From positions 372,001-436,000 of the forward strand of contig NZ_FMYI01000001.1 of the NCBI RefSeq assembly GCF_900096905.1: a DNA stretch of 64,000 nucleotides. Reading direction: 5' to 3'. Of the stretch, positions 54,850 through 64,000 are shown piece by piece. The position numbers and the translations under genes are program-made. Every line of letters starts with the position of its first letter. Within the stretch, counting starts at the first letter, position 1. Below the pieces are notes generated by a model. That model was not told the origin of the DNA, ran no database searches, and was given only the letters and a program-made list of their open reading frames with translations. This DNA comes from Pelagirhabdus alkalitolerans (GTDB lineage: Bacteria > Bacillota > Bacilli > Bacillales > Amphibacillaceae).

Positions 54850-56166
54850 CTATCGTCGTAAAATACCTTCAATCCGCTGTAATGCAGCTTCCCACTCATC
54901 ATCTGGATCATCACCAGCAGACATGTTATCAATCGCTTGCTTTAACTCTTCATCAACCGGATAGTACAAGCGACCTTTGTAAACAGGGATAACTTGTTGA
55001 GCAGCTTCTGAGAATACTTGTGCTGTCGCAATACCACCGAAATAATCATCTTCATAATCCATAAATTCTGGCATCTCATATACCTGTGGAGATGATGGGA
55101 ATAAGCCATAACCTAAAAATGCCTCTAGTTGCTGTTCTGGTGCTGTTAACCACTCAATAAATGCATACGCTTCTTCTGGGTGCTCACTTTCTTCTGGAAC
55201 TGTTAAGTAAGAACCACCCCAGTTTCCAGCACCTTCAGGCATAGTTGTAATTGACCAAATACCTTCTTCTGGACTATTATCTTTAATCTGTCCTTGCATC
55301 CAAGCCGGCGCTAACATCGTTGCATATGTGCCTTCTTCCATTCCAGCAAACCATTCAGGTGTCCACAGTGGAATGTCGCCCACCAACTCATCTTCAAATA
55401 AATTCGCCACATAATCATATGCTTCTCGAATTTGAGGATGCTCATCAATAATCAATTCATCATCTTCATCGAAGTACTGTTGTGTCGCTTGATCACGACG
55501 CGCATTAAATACAAGCTCGCCCGCGTCTGTCATTAACTTACCTGTCTCATCATTAATTTCTCTAGCCACTGCTTCATAATCTTCCCACGTCTCAATTAAT
55601 TCAGAGACAGCTTCTGGAGACGAATCGAATCCTGCTTCTTCAAAAACATCTGTACGATAAAACATAACAGTTGGGCCAATATCTGTAGGTAAACCAAATA
55701 AGAAATCGCCGTCTGCACTTTCACCGTTTTGGAAAACCCAATCAAGGTAATTATCAACGACTGATTCAGCGCCTAGGTCGTATAGGTTGTTAAATGCATC
55801 CTCCGCATTACGATAACGTTCGATTTGTGCCTCTTCGACCATCGCAATATCCGGTGCACCACTCCCAGCCGATACAGATGTAAATAAATTATCATGCACA
55901 TCATTCATGTCACTATTTTGAAGATTAATGGTGATATTCGGATTCTCTTCCACGTACTCTTCAATCAATCGATCATAGCCGGTGTTACCAAACTCCCAAA
56001 ATACTAATTCAATTTCACCATCACCAATTGTTTCAGTCGTTGTTTCTGGATCTTCCCCGTTTTCTTCATCATCCGCCGCTGCACTATCATCACTTCCACC
56101 ATTACAAGCAGTTAAAAAAAGCATAGCTAAAAGCATAAACGAAACGAATTTAAATAATTTTGACAT
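54850..56166 (-). CDS. Sugar-binding lipoprotein of ABC transporter
   Basis: A family 1 solute-binding protein of 438 residues. The lipobox FLTAC places the lipid on C21; an acidic linker (DDSAAADDEENGEDPETTTE) follows. The domain begins IELVFWEFGNTGYDRLIEEY. It should bind beta-gluco-oligosaccharides released by GH16. It is preceded by the operator at 56280-56291. No ATPase gene is in the locus. Confidence 0.9.
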   Translation of the reverse strand: MSKLFKFVSFMLLAMLFLTACNGGSDDSAAADDEENGEDPETTTETIGDGEIELVFWEFGNTGYDRLIEEYVEENPNITINLQNSDMNDVHDNLFTSVSAGSGAPDIAMVEEAQIERYRNAEDAFNNLYDLGAESVVDNYLDWVFQNGESADGDFLFGLPTDIGPTVMFYRTDVFEEAGFDSSPEAVSELIETWEDYEAVAREINDETGKLMTDAGELVFNARRDQATQQYFDEDDELIIDEHPQIREAYDYVANLFEDELVGDIPLWTPEWFAGMEEGTYATMLAPAWMQGQIKDNSPEEGIWSITTMPEGAGNWGGSYLTVPEESEHPEEAYAFIEWLTAPEQQLEAFLGYGLFPSSPQVYEMPEFMDYEDDYFGGIATAQVFSEAAQQVIPVYKGRLYYPVDEELKQAIDNMSAGDDPDDEWEAALQRIEGILRR

Positions 56167-56279
56167 TTTGTTTCCCCCTCGGAAATTTAAATTTGAGTGA
56201 CTCCTTCAAACTAAGTGACAGAACCCATAACTAGACGACTGACGATCACCTCCTTAATGAATTAAAATTAACACTTTAC

Positions 56280-56291
56280 GAAAGCGCTTTC
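56280..56291. promoter_or_regulatory. LacI-type operator before the binding-protein gene
   Basis: GAAAGCGCTTTC is a perfect 12-bp palindrome, 114 bases upstream of the binding-protein start. It is the most symmetrical member of the operator set in this locus. Confidence 0.72.
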
Positions 56292-56319
56292 TTATTTTGC
56301 ATAGTCAAATAAACTTTTT

Positions 56320-57669
56320 TCAAGAAAGTCTTTCAAAGAAGCCGTTGCTAATCATTTGCTTATACCAATAAAAACTATCTTTTTTCGTACGTTCTAACGT
56401 CCGATAATTCACATGAACAATACCAAAACGCATCGTATAACCCTCTGCCCACTCAAAGTTATCCATGAGCGACCAGGTTAAATAGCCTTTTATATTCACA
56501 CCTGACTTCATCGCCCGATCCAAGGCAATTAAATGTTGCTGCAAATAGTCAATACGTTTAGAATCTCTTACTCTTCCATTTTCCGGTTCTTCATTGTAAC
56601 AAGAGCCGTTTTCTGTAATGTAAATCGGTACATCGCCATAGGTTTTATGAATATGGGTTAGAACATTATAAAAGCCTTCCGGATATATATTCCAGCCGAT
56701 ATCCGTTTTTTGAAAGCCTGTATCAATACGTTCATGCTCAAATAATCCTTCATTTTCTTTATAACGCGCCACCGAGCCTGAATAATAATTAATACCTAAG
56801 AAATCGATCGGTTGGCTAATGATCTCCATGTCCCCTGGCTCAACATGTAATTGAGCCCCGTTCTTTTCAAATAAATCGACTAAGAACTTAGGATACTCAC
56901 CCTTAAAAACTGGATCAAAGAACCAATCAAGATGAAAGGCATTTGCGCGTTTACAAGCATCGATATCTTCTTGTCGATTGCTGTATGGTTCATTCCACTC
57001 AACATTTGGCGCATATCCGATTTGACCTTCTATACCAAGTTTTCGAAAATCGCTGACCGCTTTACCATGTGCCACATTCATATGATGGGCAACATCTACT
57101 GCCAGCTGAAGGTCTTGGTTCCCTGGTGCATGAACGCCCATATAATTTGATAAAAACGATGCACACCAAGGCTCATTAAATGTAATCCAATGCTTAATTT
57201 TCCCCTCGAAGGCTTCAAACATTGTATTCGCATAATTGACAAAAGCATCAATGGTTTGTCGGTTTCCCCATCCACCTTGGTCCTGCAATGCTTGTGGCAG
57301 GTCCCAATGATACAGTGTACACATCGGTTGTATCCCTTTTTCGAGCAATTCATCTACCAAACGGTGATAATAATCTAAACCGGCTTGATTGACTTCTCCA
57401 GTGCCATCTGGGAAAATCCTTGGCCACGCAACTGAGAACCTGTAGAAATCGACACCTAAATCATCCATCATCTCAACATCTTCTTTATAACGATGATAAC
57501 TACCACACGCCACATCACCATTATCGCCATTCTTCACTTTTCCAGGTGTTTTAGAAAACGTATCCCAGATCGATAAGCCTCGACCGCCCTCATTAACGGC
57601 TCCTTCAATTTGGTATGACGCTGTCGCGACACCCCATTTCATTTCTTTTGGAAATTGTACAATCGACAT
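56320..57669 (-). CDS. GH1 beta-glucosidase
   Basis: A cytoplasmic retaining enzyme of 449 residues that cuts cellobiose or other beta-glucosides to glucose. The acid/base is E166 in TFNEPW and the nucleophile E353 in YITENGS, the same positions as in Paenibacillus BglA. The N-terminus FPKEMKWGVATASYQIEGA is the GH1 signature. Partner ABC transporter, rather than a PTS, means substrates arrive unphosphorylated, so plain beta-glucosidase is favoured over 6-phospho-beta-glucosidase. AAAGGGG precedes ATG. It is the first gene of the locus, after a sigma-A promoter with two operators. Confidence 0.94.
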   Translation of the reverse strand: MSIVQFPKEMKWGVATASYQIEGAVNEGGRGLSIWDTFSKTPGKVKNGDNGDVACGSYHRYKEDVEMMDDLGVDFYRFSVAWPRIFPDGTGEVNQAGLDYYHRLVDELLEKGIQPMCTLYHWDLPQALQDQGGWGNRQTIDAFVNYANTMFEAFEGKIKHWITFNEPWCASFLSNYMGVHAPGNQDLQLAVDVAHHMNVAHGKAVSDFRKLGIEGQIGYAPNVEWNEPYSNRQEDIDACKRANAFHLDWFFDPVFKGEYPKFLVDLFEKNGAQLHVEPGDMEIISQPIDFLGINYYSGSVARYKENEGLFEHERIDTGFQKTDIGWNIYPEGFYNVLTHIHKTYGDVPIYITENGSCYNEEPENGRVRDSKRIDYLQQHLIALDRAMKSGVNIKGYLTWSLMDNFEWAEGYTMRFGIVHVNYRTLERTKKDSFYWYKQMISNGFFERLS

Positions 57670-57671
57670 TA

Positions 57672-57685
57672 CGAAACCCCTTTCG
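57672..57685. promoter_or_regulatory. Operator-like site at the GH1 ribosome site
   Basis: CGAAACCCCTTTCG has 5-bp inverted arms like the other operators, but with CCCC in the middle. It overlaps the ribosome binding site of the GH1 gene. Chance similarity is possible. Confidence 0.3.
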
Positions 57686-57800
57686 AAAAAACATTTAAAA
57701 AATAAGAAATTGATAGAAATATATAGAAATAATGGCTATTTATATGCTAAATAAGGCAATTTAAAGATTGATATCTACCATTTATCGCTATATTTTACCA

Positions 57801-57812
57801 GAAACCGCTTTC
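57801..57812. promoter_or_regulatory. LacI-type operator downstream of the GH1 -10 box
   Basis: GAAACCGCTTTC differs from GAAAGCGCTTTC at one central base. It lies about 10 bases past the -10 box, where binding would block initiation. Confidence 0.7.
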
Positions 57813-57821
57813 TTAATTTGT

Positions 57822-57850
57822 ATTATAGATGGGCTTCAATAAAAAATCAA
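57822..57850 (-). promoter_or_regulatory. Sigma-A promoter of the GH1 gene
   Basis: TTGATT (57845-57850) and TATAAT (57822-57827) on the minus strand are 17 bases apart. Two operator-like sites bracket this promoter. Confidence 0.78.
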
Positions 57851-57869
57851 CAGTTTTTCAATATTTTTT

Positions 57870-57881
57870 GAAAGCGGTTTA
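57870..57881. promoter_or_regulatory. LacI-type operator upstream of the GH1 -35 box
   Basis: GAAAGCGGTTTA is close to the reverse complement of the site at 57801-57812. The centres are 69 bases apart, near six or seven helical turns, so DNA looping is possible. Confidence 0.6.
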
Positions 57882-58270
57882 GTTCTTCTTTATATACTTA
57901 TTGATTAAAAGGAATCCAAATCGTTCACCTTTTTCGGAAAAGCTATTTATTAAAAATATATGCTATTGAAACTTATATATTCAATGAGACATAACTTTTC
58001 AAAGCACTTTATTAAGTATGATGTCTTTCTGAATCCGTATATCCTCTCCCTACCTATAATTATTATTGATACTTTATACCTATTTATCCTATAACAAATG
58101 TTTATTGTTTTTAAGAAAATGTTCAGGTCGACTTTCTACACTAAATTAGGATGGGGATATTTAGATTAAACATTAATTAAGGGGCGTGATGCTATGAATT
58201 CACACTACACAAATCTATGAATCATATAAATGCAACTAAAAAGAACAGACTTAATTTGGGAGGAATTGAA
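57882..58270. other. Intergenic region upstream of the adhesin gene
   Basis: AT-rich DNA between divergent units. I see no clear promoter for the adhesin. An in-frame ATG at 58217 would lengthen the adhesin by 18 codons but has no ribosome site; an 8-codon ORF starts at 58195. Confidence 0.45.
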
Positions 58271-61200
58271 ATGAAGCGCAATGTAAGTATATTACTTTTG
58301 TTAGTACTTCTTATGAATACATTCACGAATAGTTTAATGATACCCACTACTACTGCTGAATCAGACACTTCAGCAATTGACAAGATTGGGTTCGTAGGTG
58401 ATGAGGGTACAGTCACATTAGAGGAAGCGGAAGGCGAAGGGGAATTAATTGTATCCTGGATAACAAATACCATCGATACATCTAATGAATTTAACGAGAC
58501 AATTGATTTGCCAGACCATATACAAGTGGATGATGAATCTGGAGAATTGATCAATAAAGATGGTGAAACGAGCGTTGGGTCATTTGAATTAGAAAACAGA
58601 ACATTATCACTCTTATTTGATCAAGATATCACATCGGATGCGAGGGGACAGCTTCGATTTTCAGCTGCAGTCGATCAAGAAGATCTTGAAGAAACAGAAA
58701 ACACAACAGCTGATGACGAAACGTCTTTAACAGAAGATGAGGACTCAGATTCAGACAAATCGAATGATGATACAAGCGAAGACTCTGATCTTGATAATAC
58801 TTCTGAAAATGAAGCAGCATTTAGTATCACTAACTATGAGGACGATGCTAACATCACCGATGATTTTTTCATTGAAACAACTGTCAAAAAAGACGGGGAC
58901 GTATTAGATGATGGAACAGAAATCATTGTTGAAGCTCCTTTTAGTAATACTTCATTGGAATTAATATATGATTTTGAATTAACAAATGGCCATAGCTACG
59001 GGAATGGTTCAACTTATACAATTGAAGTGCCTTCTATGTTCACAATACCGAATATTCCAGAGTCAGATCCACAGCCATTAGAGCGCGCCGATGGTGTGAA
59101 ATTCGGTTCTTACTACACTAACGGTAATGACATTGTGATCACTTTTAATGAAACAATTACACAAGAATCGAATATAGCAGGGAATATTACACTGGATGCG
59201 ATATTTGATGATGACTACGATGGACCGGCAACAGGGGATCCGGTTGTTTTTCCTTATGGTGAAAATGATACGATTGAGTTTCCAATCTCATTTCAGCCTG
59301 ATGAAAACGGTCTAGACAAACAAGGAATTGGAAATAGAGGTTACAATACCGAGTTCATCACTTGGACGATCGATGTTAATAAAAACTTACAATTGATGGA
59401 GAACGTCATCCTAAACGATTTCGCCGCACAAGGCGATCACCAAATCATTGATGACTCATTTAAAGTATATGAACTATCTATGAATGCTGATGGATCATAT
59501 GATGAGTCGATGAATGACGTAACCGACAGTGTCTTAGGGGATCGATTTACACTAGATGTTGATGAATTTGGTGAATCGTTTGAGCTAGACATGGGTGACC
59601 TCAATCAAGAAGCTTACCAAATTCAATACCAAACAAGCGTTAATGATCGTGTCGGTACAGAGTATAAAAATAATGCCTCATTAAACTATGCTGATGGTGA
59701 TGATTTAACGACAGAATCAACCGTTTCTGTTACAAGAGGAAACCCTCTAGCAAAGGAAGCTGTTGATTATGACGATGTCAATCAAACCATTGATTGGGAA
59801 GTTCTATATAACTATGACGAGAAAGAGATTGAACAAGATCGAGCATTTTTAAATGACACATTTGAAGATCAAAACCAACGTTTAATCGAAGAGTCGATGG
59901 AGGTCTATCTTGTGTCCATCGATCCTGATACAGGTGATGAAACAGGCGAAGAACTTTTTGAGAATTATACATTAACAACAGATGGCACTAATGGTTATCA
60001 CATTCAATTTGATGAATCCATTAATGAGCCATTCAAAATACGCTATCAAACCGAAACGCTTGATCGTGTATCTGAAGATGGTGTTGTAACCAATACGATT
60101 GAAGATGATTTTGACAATGAGTCTGAAGGCTCTCAGGATATTGGGCAAGGGATTTTAATTAAAGCCAACACCGATACTGATTACAAAGAAAAAACAACGG
60201 ATTGGTCCGTTACCATGAACCGAGATTTAGCAGTCATGGAGGATGTGACCTTTAATGACACGTTACCAGATGGCTTTACATTTGACCAAGACTCCTTTGC
60301 CATTAACGGTTACATCGGGGATTATAATGTGAATTATAACGATGATAACAATGAAGTTACCATTGAGTTTTTAGATGATATAACCGAACAAGTCACCCTA
60401 TCTTATTCAACAGCGGTTGATTTTGATGTTGCTGGTCGTGAAGACAGTTATACAAACAGCGCACGTGTTGATTGGATTCCTGAAGGGGAAGAAGAGTCCG
60501 TCTCTAAAACTGGCACAGCAAGTTTCAACCCAGATGACTCTACTAAAAACAACGGATTTAAGTTTGGAAGCTATAACATTCAAGATAAAGAAATCACTTG
60601 GACCATTGGGGTCAACTATAATAATGAGACACTAAATGGCGTCATCGTAGAAGATCCCATATTAGGTGATCAAAACTTTGATATTGATGATGTGAATATT
60701 TATGAAATGGAATTAACAGGTGAAGAAGATGGTTTTGAATACGGGAATGACGTCACGGATCAATATACCATCGATACGTTACCAAATGATCCTGGGTTTT
60801 CTGTTGATTTCGGTGATATACAGAACGGATTTATTATTGAATTCACAACAGACTTAGAAGATACCGTTATAGAGAGCACATACGATAATACAGCAACAAT
60901 CGAAAGCTCTAATCGTGATGATGCAACTCTAGACGCATCACTTAGTCCTCGATTTGGTGGTGAATATACAACGAAAAGTGCTTCTCAAAGTTCAGAAAAT
61001 GGACGAATCGTTAACTGGGAAGTCAATATTAACCGTAGTCAATCAACACTTAATAATATCGAGATTACGGACACACCGAGTATCAACCAAACGATTTTAC
61101 AAGATACACTCACCATCTATGAAACAACAGCGACTGACGAAGCCATTGAGAAAAATCCAGACCAAGTACTGGAACAAGGAACCGATTATACGATCGATTT

Positions 61201-64000
61201 CACGCAAGATGAAGATGGACAAGAATCCTTTGTAATTGAATTTATAGGTGACAAAGAAATGATTGACCGTGCCTATGTACTCGAATATGATACCTATATT
61301 CTTTACAGCGGAGATACAGGATCCATTTCAAACGATCTATCAATTGAAGGTCAACAGGTTGAAGACGACGATGGCGATTCAAGTGTTGATCAGGCCATTA
61401 ACTTCAGCAACATATCTGGATCCATTAGTGGTGAAGTAGGTTCACTCAACATTTCAAAGTTAGATGCTGAAGATAACGATGTAACTTTAGAAGGGGCAGA
61501 ATTTCATCTTTATGACGAAGACGGCGTTCTATTGAGGACAGGTGAGACAGACAGTGACGGCGAATTAAGATTTGTTAACTTGCTATTTGGGGATTACCAA
61601 TTAGAAGAAGTCACAGCTCCTGATGGCTACACGATCGACCCTACAACAGATAACCCAAGAGAGGTTACGGTTGGAAGTGGAAGTGATGGGAACAACGTCA
61701 CCGACATAGATGTTGAAAACTATGAAATTAAGCGTGATGTTGAGTTAACGAAGGTCGATGGAACAACGGATGAACCATTAGCTGATGCAGGGTTTACATT
61801 ATACGATTCAGACGATAACGAAATAGAAAGTGAAACAACAACTGATGAGAACGGCATCATCTATTTAGAAGGTTTAGAACCTGGTGATTATTATTTTGTA
61901 GAAACAACACCACCAGAGCATTATCAAGATAATAGTAATGAGTACCACTTTACAATTAATGAAAATCACACGATTCTCGATATTGAAGAGGATGCGATCA
62001 CTGTTGAAAATGAGTTAATTCCAGGTAGCGCGTTTATGAAAAAAATTGATGCTGATACGACCGATGATGAAATTGGTTTAGAAGGCGCAACTTTCCTTAT
62101 CACAAATATTGACGAAGATCCGGAAATTGACTTCGATCGAACTGTGACGTCTGATGAAGACGGACAGATTGAAACAAGTAACTTACGTCCTGGAACATAC
62201 ACAATTGAAGAAGTCTCAGCACCAAATGGATTTAAACTCTCAGGGCAAGATCCTATAGAATTTGAGATCGAACGAAGCCAAGATGATCCAATTGAAATCA
62301 GTTCAGATCCGTTCGAAAACAATGTAAGAACGACATCTGTGGAAATAACGAAGACAGACAGTGTGAATGAACAGCTTCTAGCAGATGCTGAATTTGAGCT
62401 AACTTACGCTGAAGGTGATTACGAACTTGAATCATCACCTCAGACAGCCACAACAGATGAAAATGGAATTGCAACATTTGATGATTTGAAGCCGGGCACA
62501 TATGAGGTCGTAGAAACTCAATCACCTGAAGGCTACATTGCAGATGATACACCGATAGAAGTCACAGTTACATTGGGAGACGTTCACAATGAACGAACAG
62601 TCGGTGTGGATTTTAATAATGATCCCTATGCAAACATCACATTGATAAAAGTCGATTCAGAAACTGGTGTATCACTCGAGGGAGCTATCTTTGCCCTTGA
62701 AGATACCGATGGTAATGAAATTGACGGATTCCAAGAACTCGAAACAGATAGTGAAGGCAAAATTAGTATTTCTGGTTTACCTGATGGTGAGTATCAAGTG
62801 AGGGAAATAGAGGCACCTGATGGTTATACGATTCAGGATGGTAGTTATACATCAGAAAGCTTTACTGTTGATTCAGATGTTGATGAGACAGAACAGATCG
62901 AACTAGAAGATGTTGATAATGATATTATCAGAGGTTCTGTCAGCCTGGTGAAAACAGATGGTGAGACAGAAGAGCCATTAGAAGGTGTTGAATTTGAGCT
63001 TACAGCGATCGATCTTGTGAATGGTGGGACATACACTGAAACAACTTACACGACAGATGAAAATGGGGAGGTTGTCGTCGAAGATCTTCGCCCCGGTGAA
63101 TATGAATTCATCGAGACATCACCATTAGAAGGATATCAAGACCATGTAGGTGACATAACGTTCGAACTTGAATTCCCTCATGATCAAGAGCAAATCGAGA
63201 TTGAAATTGCGAACTATCAACTCGTCAATATACCAGTAGAGAAAACATGGAACGACGATGATCAAGAAGAAGAACGTCCAGAAGAGATTACTGTGCAATT
63301 ATTACGTAATGGAGTAAACACAGATGAAACACTTGATTTATCGAGTGACAATGACTGGGAAGATAGCTTTGAAGACCTAGAAGCAATTGATGAAAATAGC
63401 GAGTTCTATACGTATTCAGTCGAAGAGCTAGATCCTGGCACAGACTATCAACTTCAAGCTATTTCTGGTGATCAGGAAAATGGATTTGAAATCCAGAACG
63501 TGATCACACAATCCTTATCAGTAGAAAAAGAATGGTTAGATGCATCAGAAGATGATCGTCCTGATGACATTACGATCACGCTTTATCAAAATGATACTGA
63601 ATTTGATTCATTAACACTTAACGCGGATGATCAATGGGAAGCGACATTTGATGATTTACCCATTTATGACACAGATGGAATTGTCTACGACTACCATGTA
63701 GAAGAAGAAAGTGTAGACCAATATGACTTAGTCGGTATTACTGAAGCAGAGGCAGGTTTCGCGATTGAAAACGTTCGTGTTGGCGAAACTGAGGTAACGG
63801 GTGATAAAACATGGCTCGATGATGATGCGTCAGATCGACCTGAATCCATCACCGTGAACCTCTTACAAAACGAGGAAGAAATCGATAGCCAACAAGTGAC
63901 CTCAGACGACGAGTGGTCATACAGCTTTGATGAACTTGATGCTTTTGATGACGAAGGACACCCTTATGACTATAAAGTTGAAGAAGAAGCTATTGACGGT
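58271..64000 (+). CDS. Giant CnaB-repeat surface adhesin (partial, 3' end beyond window)
   Basis: GGAGG is 7 bases before ATG 58271 and the frame stays open for all 1910 codons to the window edge. Residues 1-29 are a signal peptide (RNVSILLLLVLL...TTTA). An N-terminal adhesion region with an acidic Asp/Ser/Glu-rich insert (about 137-182) is followed by several collagen-binding-like domains (to about 1050; for example WTIDVNKNLQLMENVILNDF, DWSVTMNRDLAVMEDVTFND, TWTIGVNYNNETLNGVIVED). From about 1057 onward come at least nine CnaB prealbumin-like repeats, each about 95-105 residues, with typical K-(V/T)-D, ENG-x-x-x-x-L-x-P-G-x-Y and E-x-x-x-P-x-G-Y motifs; the last three are of the KTW-DDD-RP-I-V-LL type. 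Lys-Asn isopeptide bonds are probable. A sortase signal is expected past the edge. The protein is extremely acidic. Confidence 0.9.
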   Translation, partial: MKRNVSILLLLVLLMNTFTNSLMIPTTTAESDTSAIDKIGFVGDEGTVTLEEAEGEGELIVSWITNTIDTSNEFNETIDLPDHIQVDDESGELINKDGETSVGSFELENRTLSLLFDQDITSDARGQLRFSAAVDQEDLEETENTTADDETSLTEDEDSDSDKSNDDTSEDSDLDNTSENEAAFSITNYEDDANITDDFFIETTVKKDGDVLDDGTEIIVEAPFSNTSLELIYDFELTNGHSYGNGSTYTIEVPSMFTIPNIPESDPQPLERADGVKFGSYYTNGNDIVITFNETITQESNIAGNITLDAIFDDDYDGPATGDPVVFPYGENDTIEFPISFQPDENGLDKQGIGNRGYNTEFITWTIDVNKNLQLMENVILNDFAAQGDHQIIDDSFKVYELSMNADGSYDESMNDVTDSVLGDRFTLDVDEFGESFELDMGDLNQEAYQIQYQTSVNDRVGTEYKNNASLNYADGDDLTTESTVSVTRGNPLAKEAVDYDDVNQTIDWEVLYNYDEKEIEQDRAFLNDTFEDQNQRLIEESMEVYLVSIDPDTGDETGEELFENYTLTTDGTNGYHIQFDESINEPFKIRYQTETLDRVSEDGVVTNTIEDDFDNESEGSQDIGQGILIKANTDTDYKEKTTDWSVTMNRDLAVMEDVTFNDTLPDGFTFDQDSFAINGYIGDYNVNYNDDNNEVTIEFLDDITEQVTLSYSTAVDFDVAGREDSYTNSARVDWIPEGEEESVSKTGTASFNPDDSTKNNGFKFGSYNIQDKEITWTIGVNYNNETLNGVIVEDPILGDQNFDIDDVNIYEMELTGEEDGFEYGNDVTDQYTIDTLPNDPGFSVDFGDIQNGFIIEFTTDLEDTVIESTYDNTATIESSNRDDATLDASLSPRFGGEYTTKSASQSSENGRIVNWEVNINRSQSTLNNIEITDTPSINQTILQDTLTIYETTATDEAIEKNPDQVLEQGTDYTIDFTQDEDGQESFVIEFIGDKEMIDRAYVLEYDTYILYSGDTGSISNDLSIEGQQVEDDDGDSSVDQAINFSNISGSISGEVGSLNISKLDAEDNDVTLEGAEFHLYDEDGVLLRTGETDSDGELRFVNLLFGDYQLEEVTAPDGYTIDPTTDNPREVTVGSGSDGNNVTDIDVENYEIKRDVELTKVDGTTDEPLADAGFTLYDSDDNEIESETTTDENGIIYLEGLEPGDYYFVETTPPEHYQDNSNEYHFTINENHTILDIEEDAITVENELIPGSAFMKKIDADTTDDEIGLEGATFLITNIDEDPEIDFDRTVTSDEDGQIETSNLRPGTYTIEEVSAPNGFKLSGQDPIEFEIERSQDDPIEISSDPFENNVRTTSVEITKTDSVNEQLLADAEFELTYAEGDYELESSPQTATTDENGIATFDDLKPGTYEVVETQSPEGYIADDTPIEVTVTLGDVHNERTVGVDFNNDPYANITLIKVDSETGVSLEGAIFALEDTDGNEIDGFQELETDSEGKISISGLPDGEYQVREIEAPDGYTIQDGSYTSESFTVDSDVDETEQIELEDVDNDIIRGSVSLVKTDGETEEPLEGVEFELTAIDLVNGGTYTETTYTTDENGEVVVEDLRPGEYEFIETSPLEGYQDHVGDITFELEFPHDQEQIEIEIANYQLVNIPVEKTWNDDDQEEERPEEITVQLLRNGVNTDETLDLSSDNDWEDSFEDLEAIDENSEFYTYSVEELDPGTDYQLQAISGDQENGFEIQNVITQSLSVEKEWLDASEDDRPDDITITLYQNDTEFDSLTLNADDQWEATFDDLPIYDTDGIVYDYHVEEESVDQYDLVGITEAEAGFAIENVRVGETEVTGDKTWLDDDASDRPESITVNLLQNEEEIDSQQVTSDDEWSYSFDELDAFDDEGHPYDYKVEEEAIDG

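Noticed and set aside
54714..54932. 72-codon minus-strand ORF between the binding-protein and permease genes
   Set aside because: It is a different frame across the end of the binding-protein gene and contains the intercistronic hairpin; no ribosome site.
58222..58554. Minus-strand ORFs in the adhesin region (also 61966-62322 and others)
   Set aside because: They are complements of the repetitive acidic adhesin frame, giving Ser-rich shadows.
1..64000. CRISPR arrays, tRNA or rRNA genes
   Set aside because: No regularly spaced direct repeats, no tRNA cloverleaf or CCA-type ends and no rRNA-like sequence were seen on reading; a tRNA scan would be needed to be certain.

Overview
The window looks like a chromosomal segment of a low-GC, Gram-positive, endospore-former-type Bacillaceae. 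Ribosome binding sites are AGGAGG-like, lipoproteins have Gram-positive lipoboxes, surface proteins are sortase-type, and SAM-I riboswitches and Fur, Zur and cre-like sites are of the Bacillus kind. Exported proteins (two solute-binding lipoproteins, a GH16 enzyme, a giant adhesin) are strikingly acidic, which suggests a halophilic or haloalkaliphilic lineage. The species is not identified.

Layout: (1) 1-6.5 kb, a partial membrane gene and an intact type I restriction-modification operon hsdM-hsdS-hsdR. (2) 6.9-16.6 kb, a DinB-like gene, then a complete msm-type alpha-galactoside/sucrose locus: sucrose phosphorylase, fructokinase, GH36 alpha-galactosidase, ABC permeases and binding protein, divergent from a LacI-type regulator. 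(3) 17-20.2 kb, a chemoreceptor and small membrane proteins. (4) 20.4-23.5 kb, a SAM-riboswitch operon of cyclase-family protein, LysR regulator and homocysteine S-methyltransferase. (5) 23.6-27.7 kb, a Fur-box operon feoA-feoB, nicotianamine-synthase-like enzyme, UPF0104 flippase-like protein, CDP-alcohol phosphatidyltransferase and FeoB-associated Cys-rich protein. (6) 27.8-29.4 kb, a HAD hydrolase and a Zur-box operon with an unknown gene and zinc-independent rpsN2. (7) 29.4-30.9 kb, small membrane ORFs and a relic of an rpsN 3' end. (8) 30.9-35.7 kb, RDD protein, AraC regulator, GH27 alpha-galactosidase and GH43 glycosidase. (9) 35.7-38.3 kb, a second SAM-riboswitch operon (yezD, FMN reductase, FMN-dependent monooxygenase). 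(10) 38.4-45.1 kb, a decayed accessory region: broken XRE-ImmA gene, secreted bacteriocin-like protein, ISL3 and IS3 remnants, broken DUF2075 gene and an intact MazG-like gene. (11) 45.1-49.6 kb, an amidase and three-subunit pntAA-AB-B transhydrogenase. (12) 49.8-57.7 kb, a beta-glucan locus: wall-anchored GH16, LacI regulator, YesL, ABC transporter and GH1, with repeated GAAAGCGCTTTC-type operators. (13) 58.3 kb to the end, a giant CnaB-repeat surface adhesin that runs off the window.

The genes suggest a plant-polysaccharide scavenger. Extracellular GH16 cuts beta-glucan, an ABC system imports the fragments and GH1 hydrolyses them; raffinose-type sugars are imported by a second ABC system and split by GH36, sucrose phosphorylase and fructokinase. 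Neither ABC system has its own ATPase, so both probably share an MsmX-type ATPase encoded elsewhere. Sulfur, iron and zinc starvation circuits are all visible with their cis sites.

The most interesting candidate for an undescribed system is the Fur-box operon joining FeoAB to a nicotianamine-synthase-like protein and a lipid headgroup transferase plus flippase-like membrane protein. Second-tier candidates are the Zur-controlled unknown gene beside rpsN2, the S-box cyclase operon, the DUF2075-MazG pair and the secreted WWG-domain protein.
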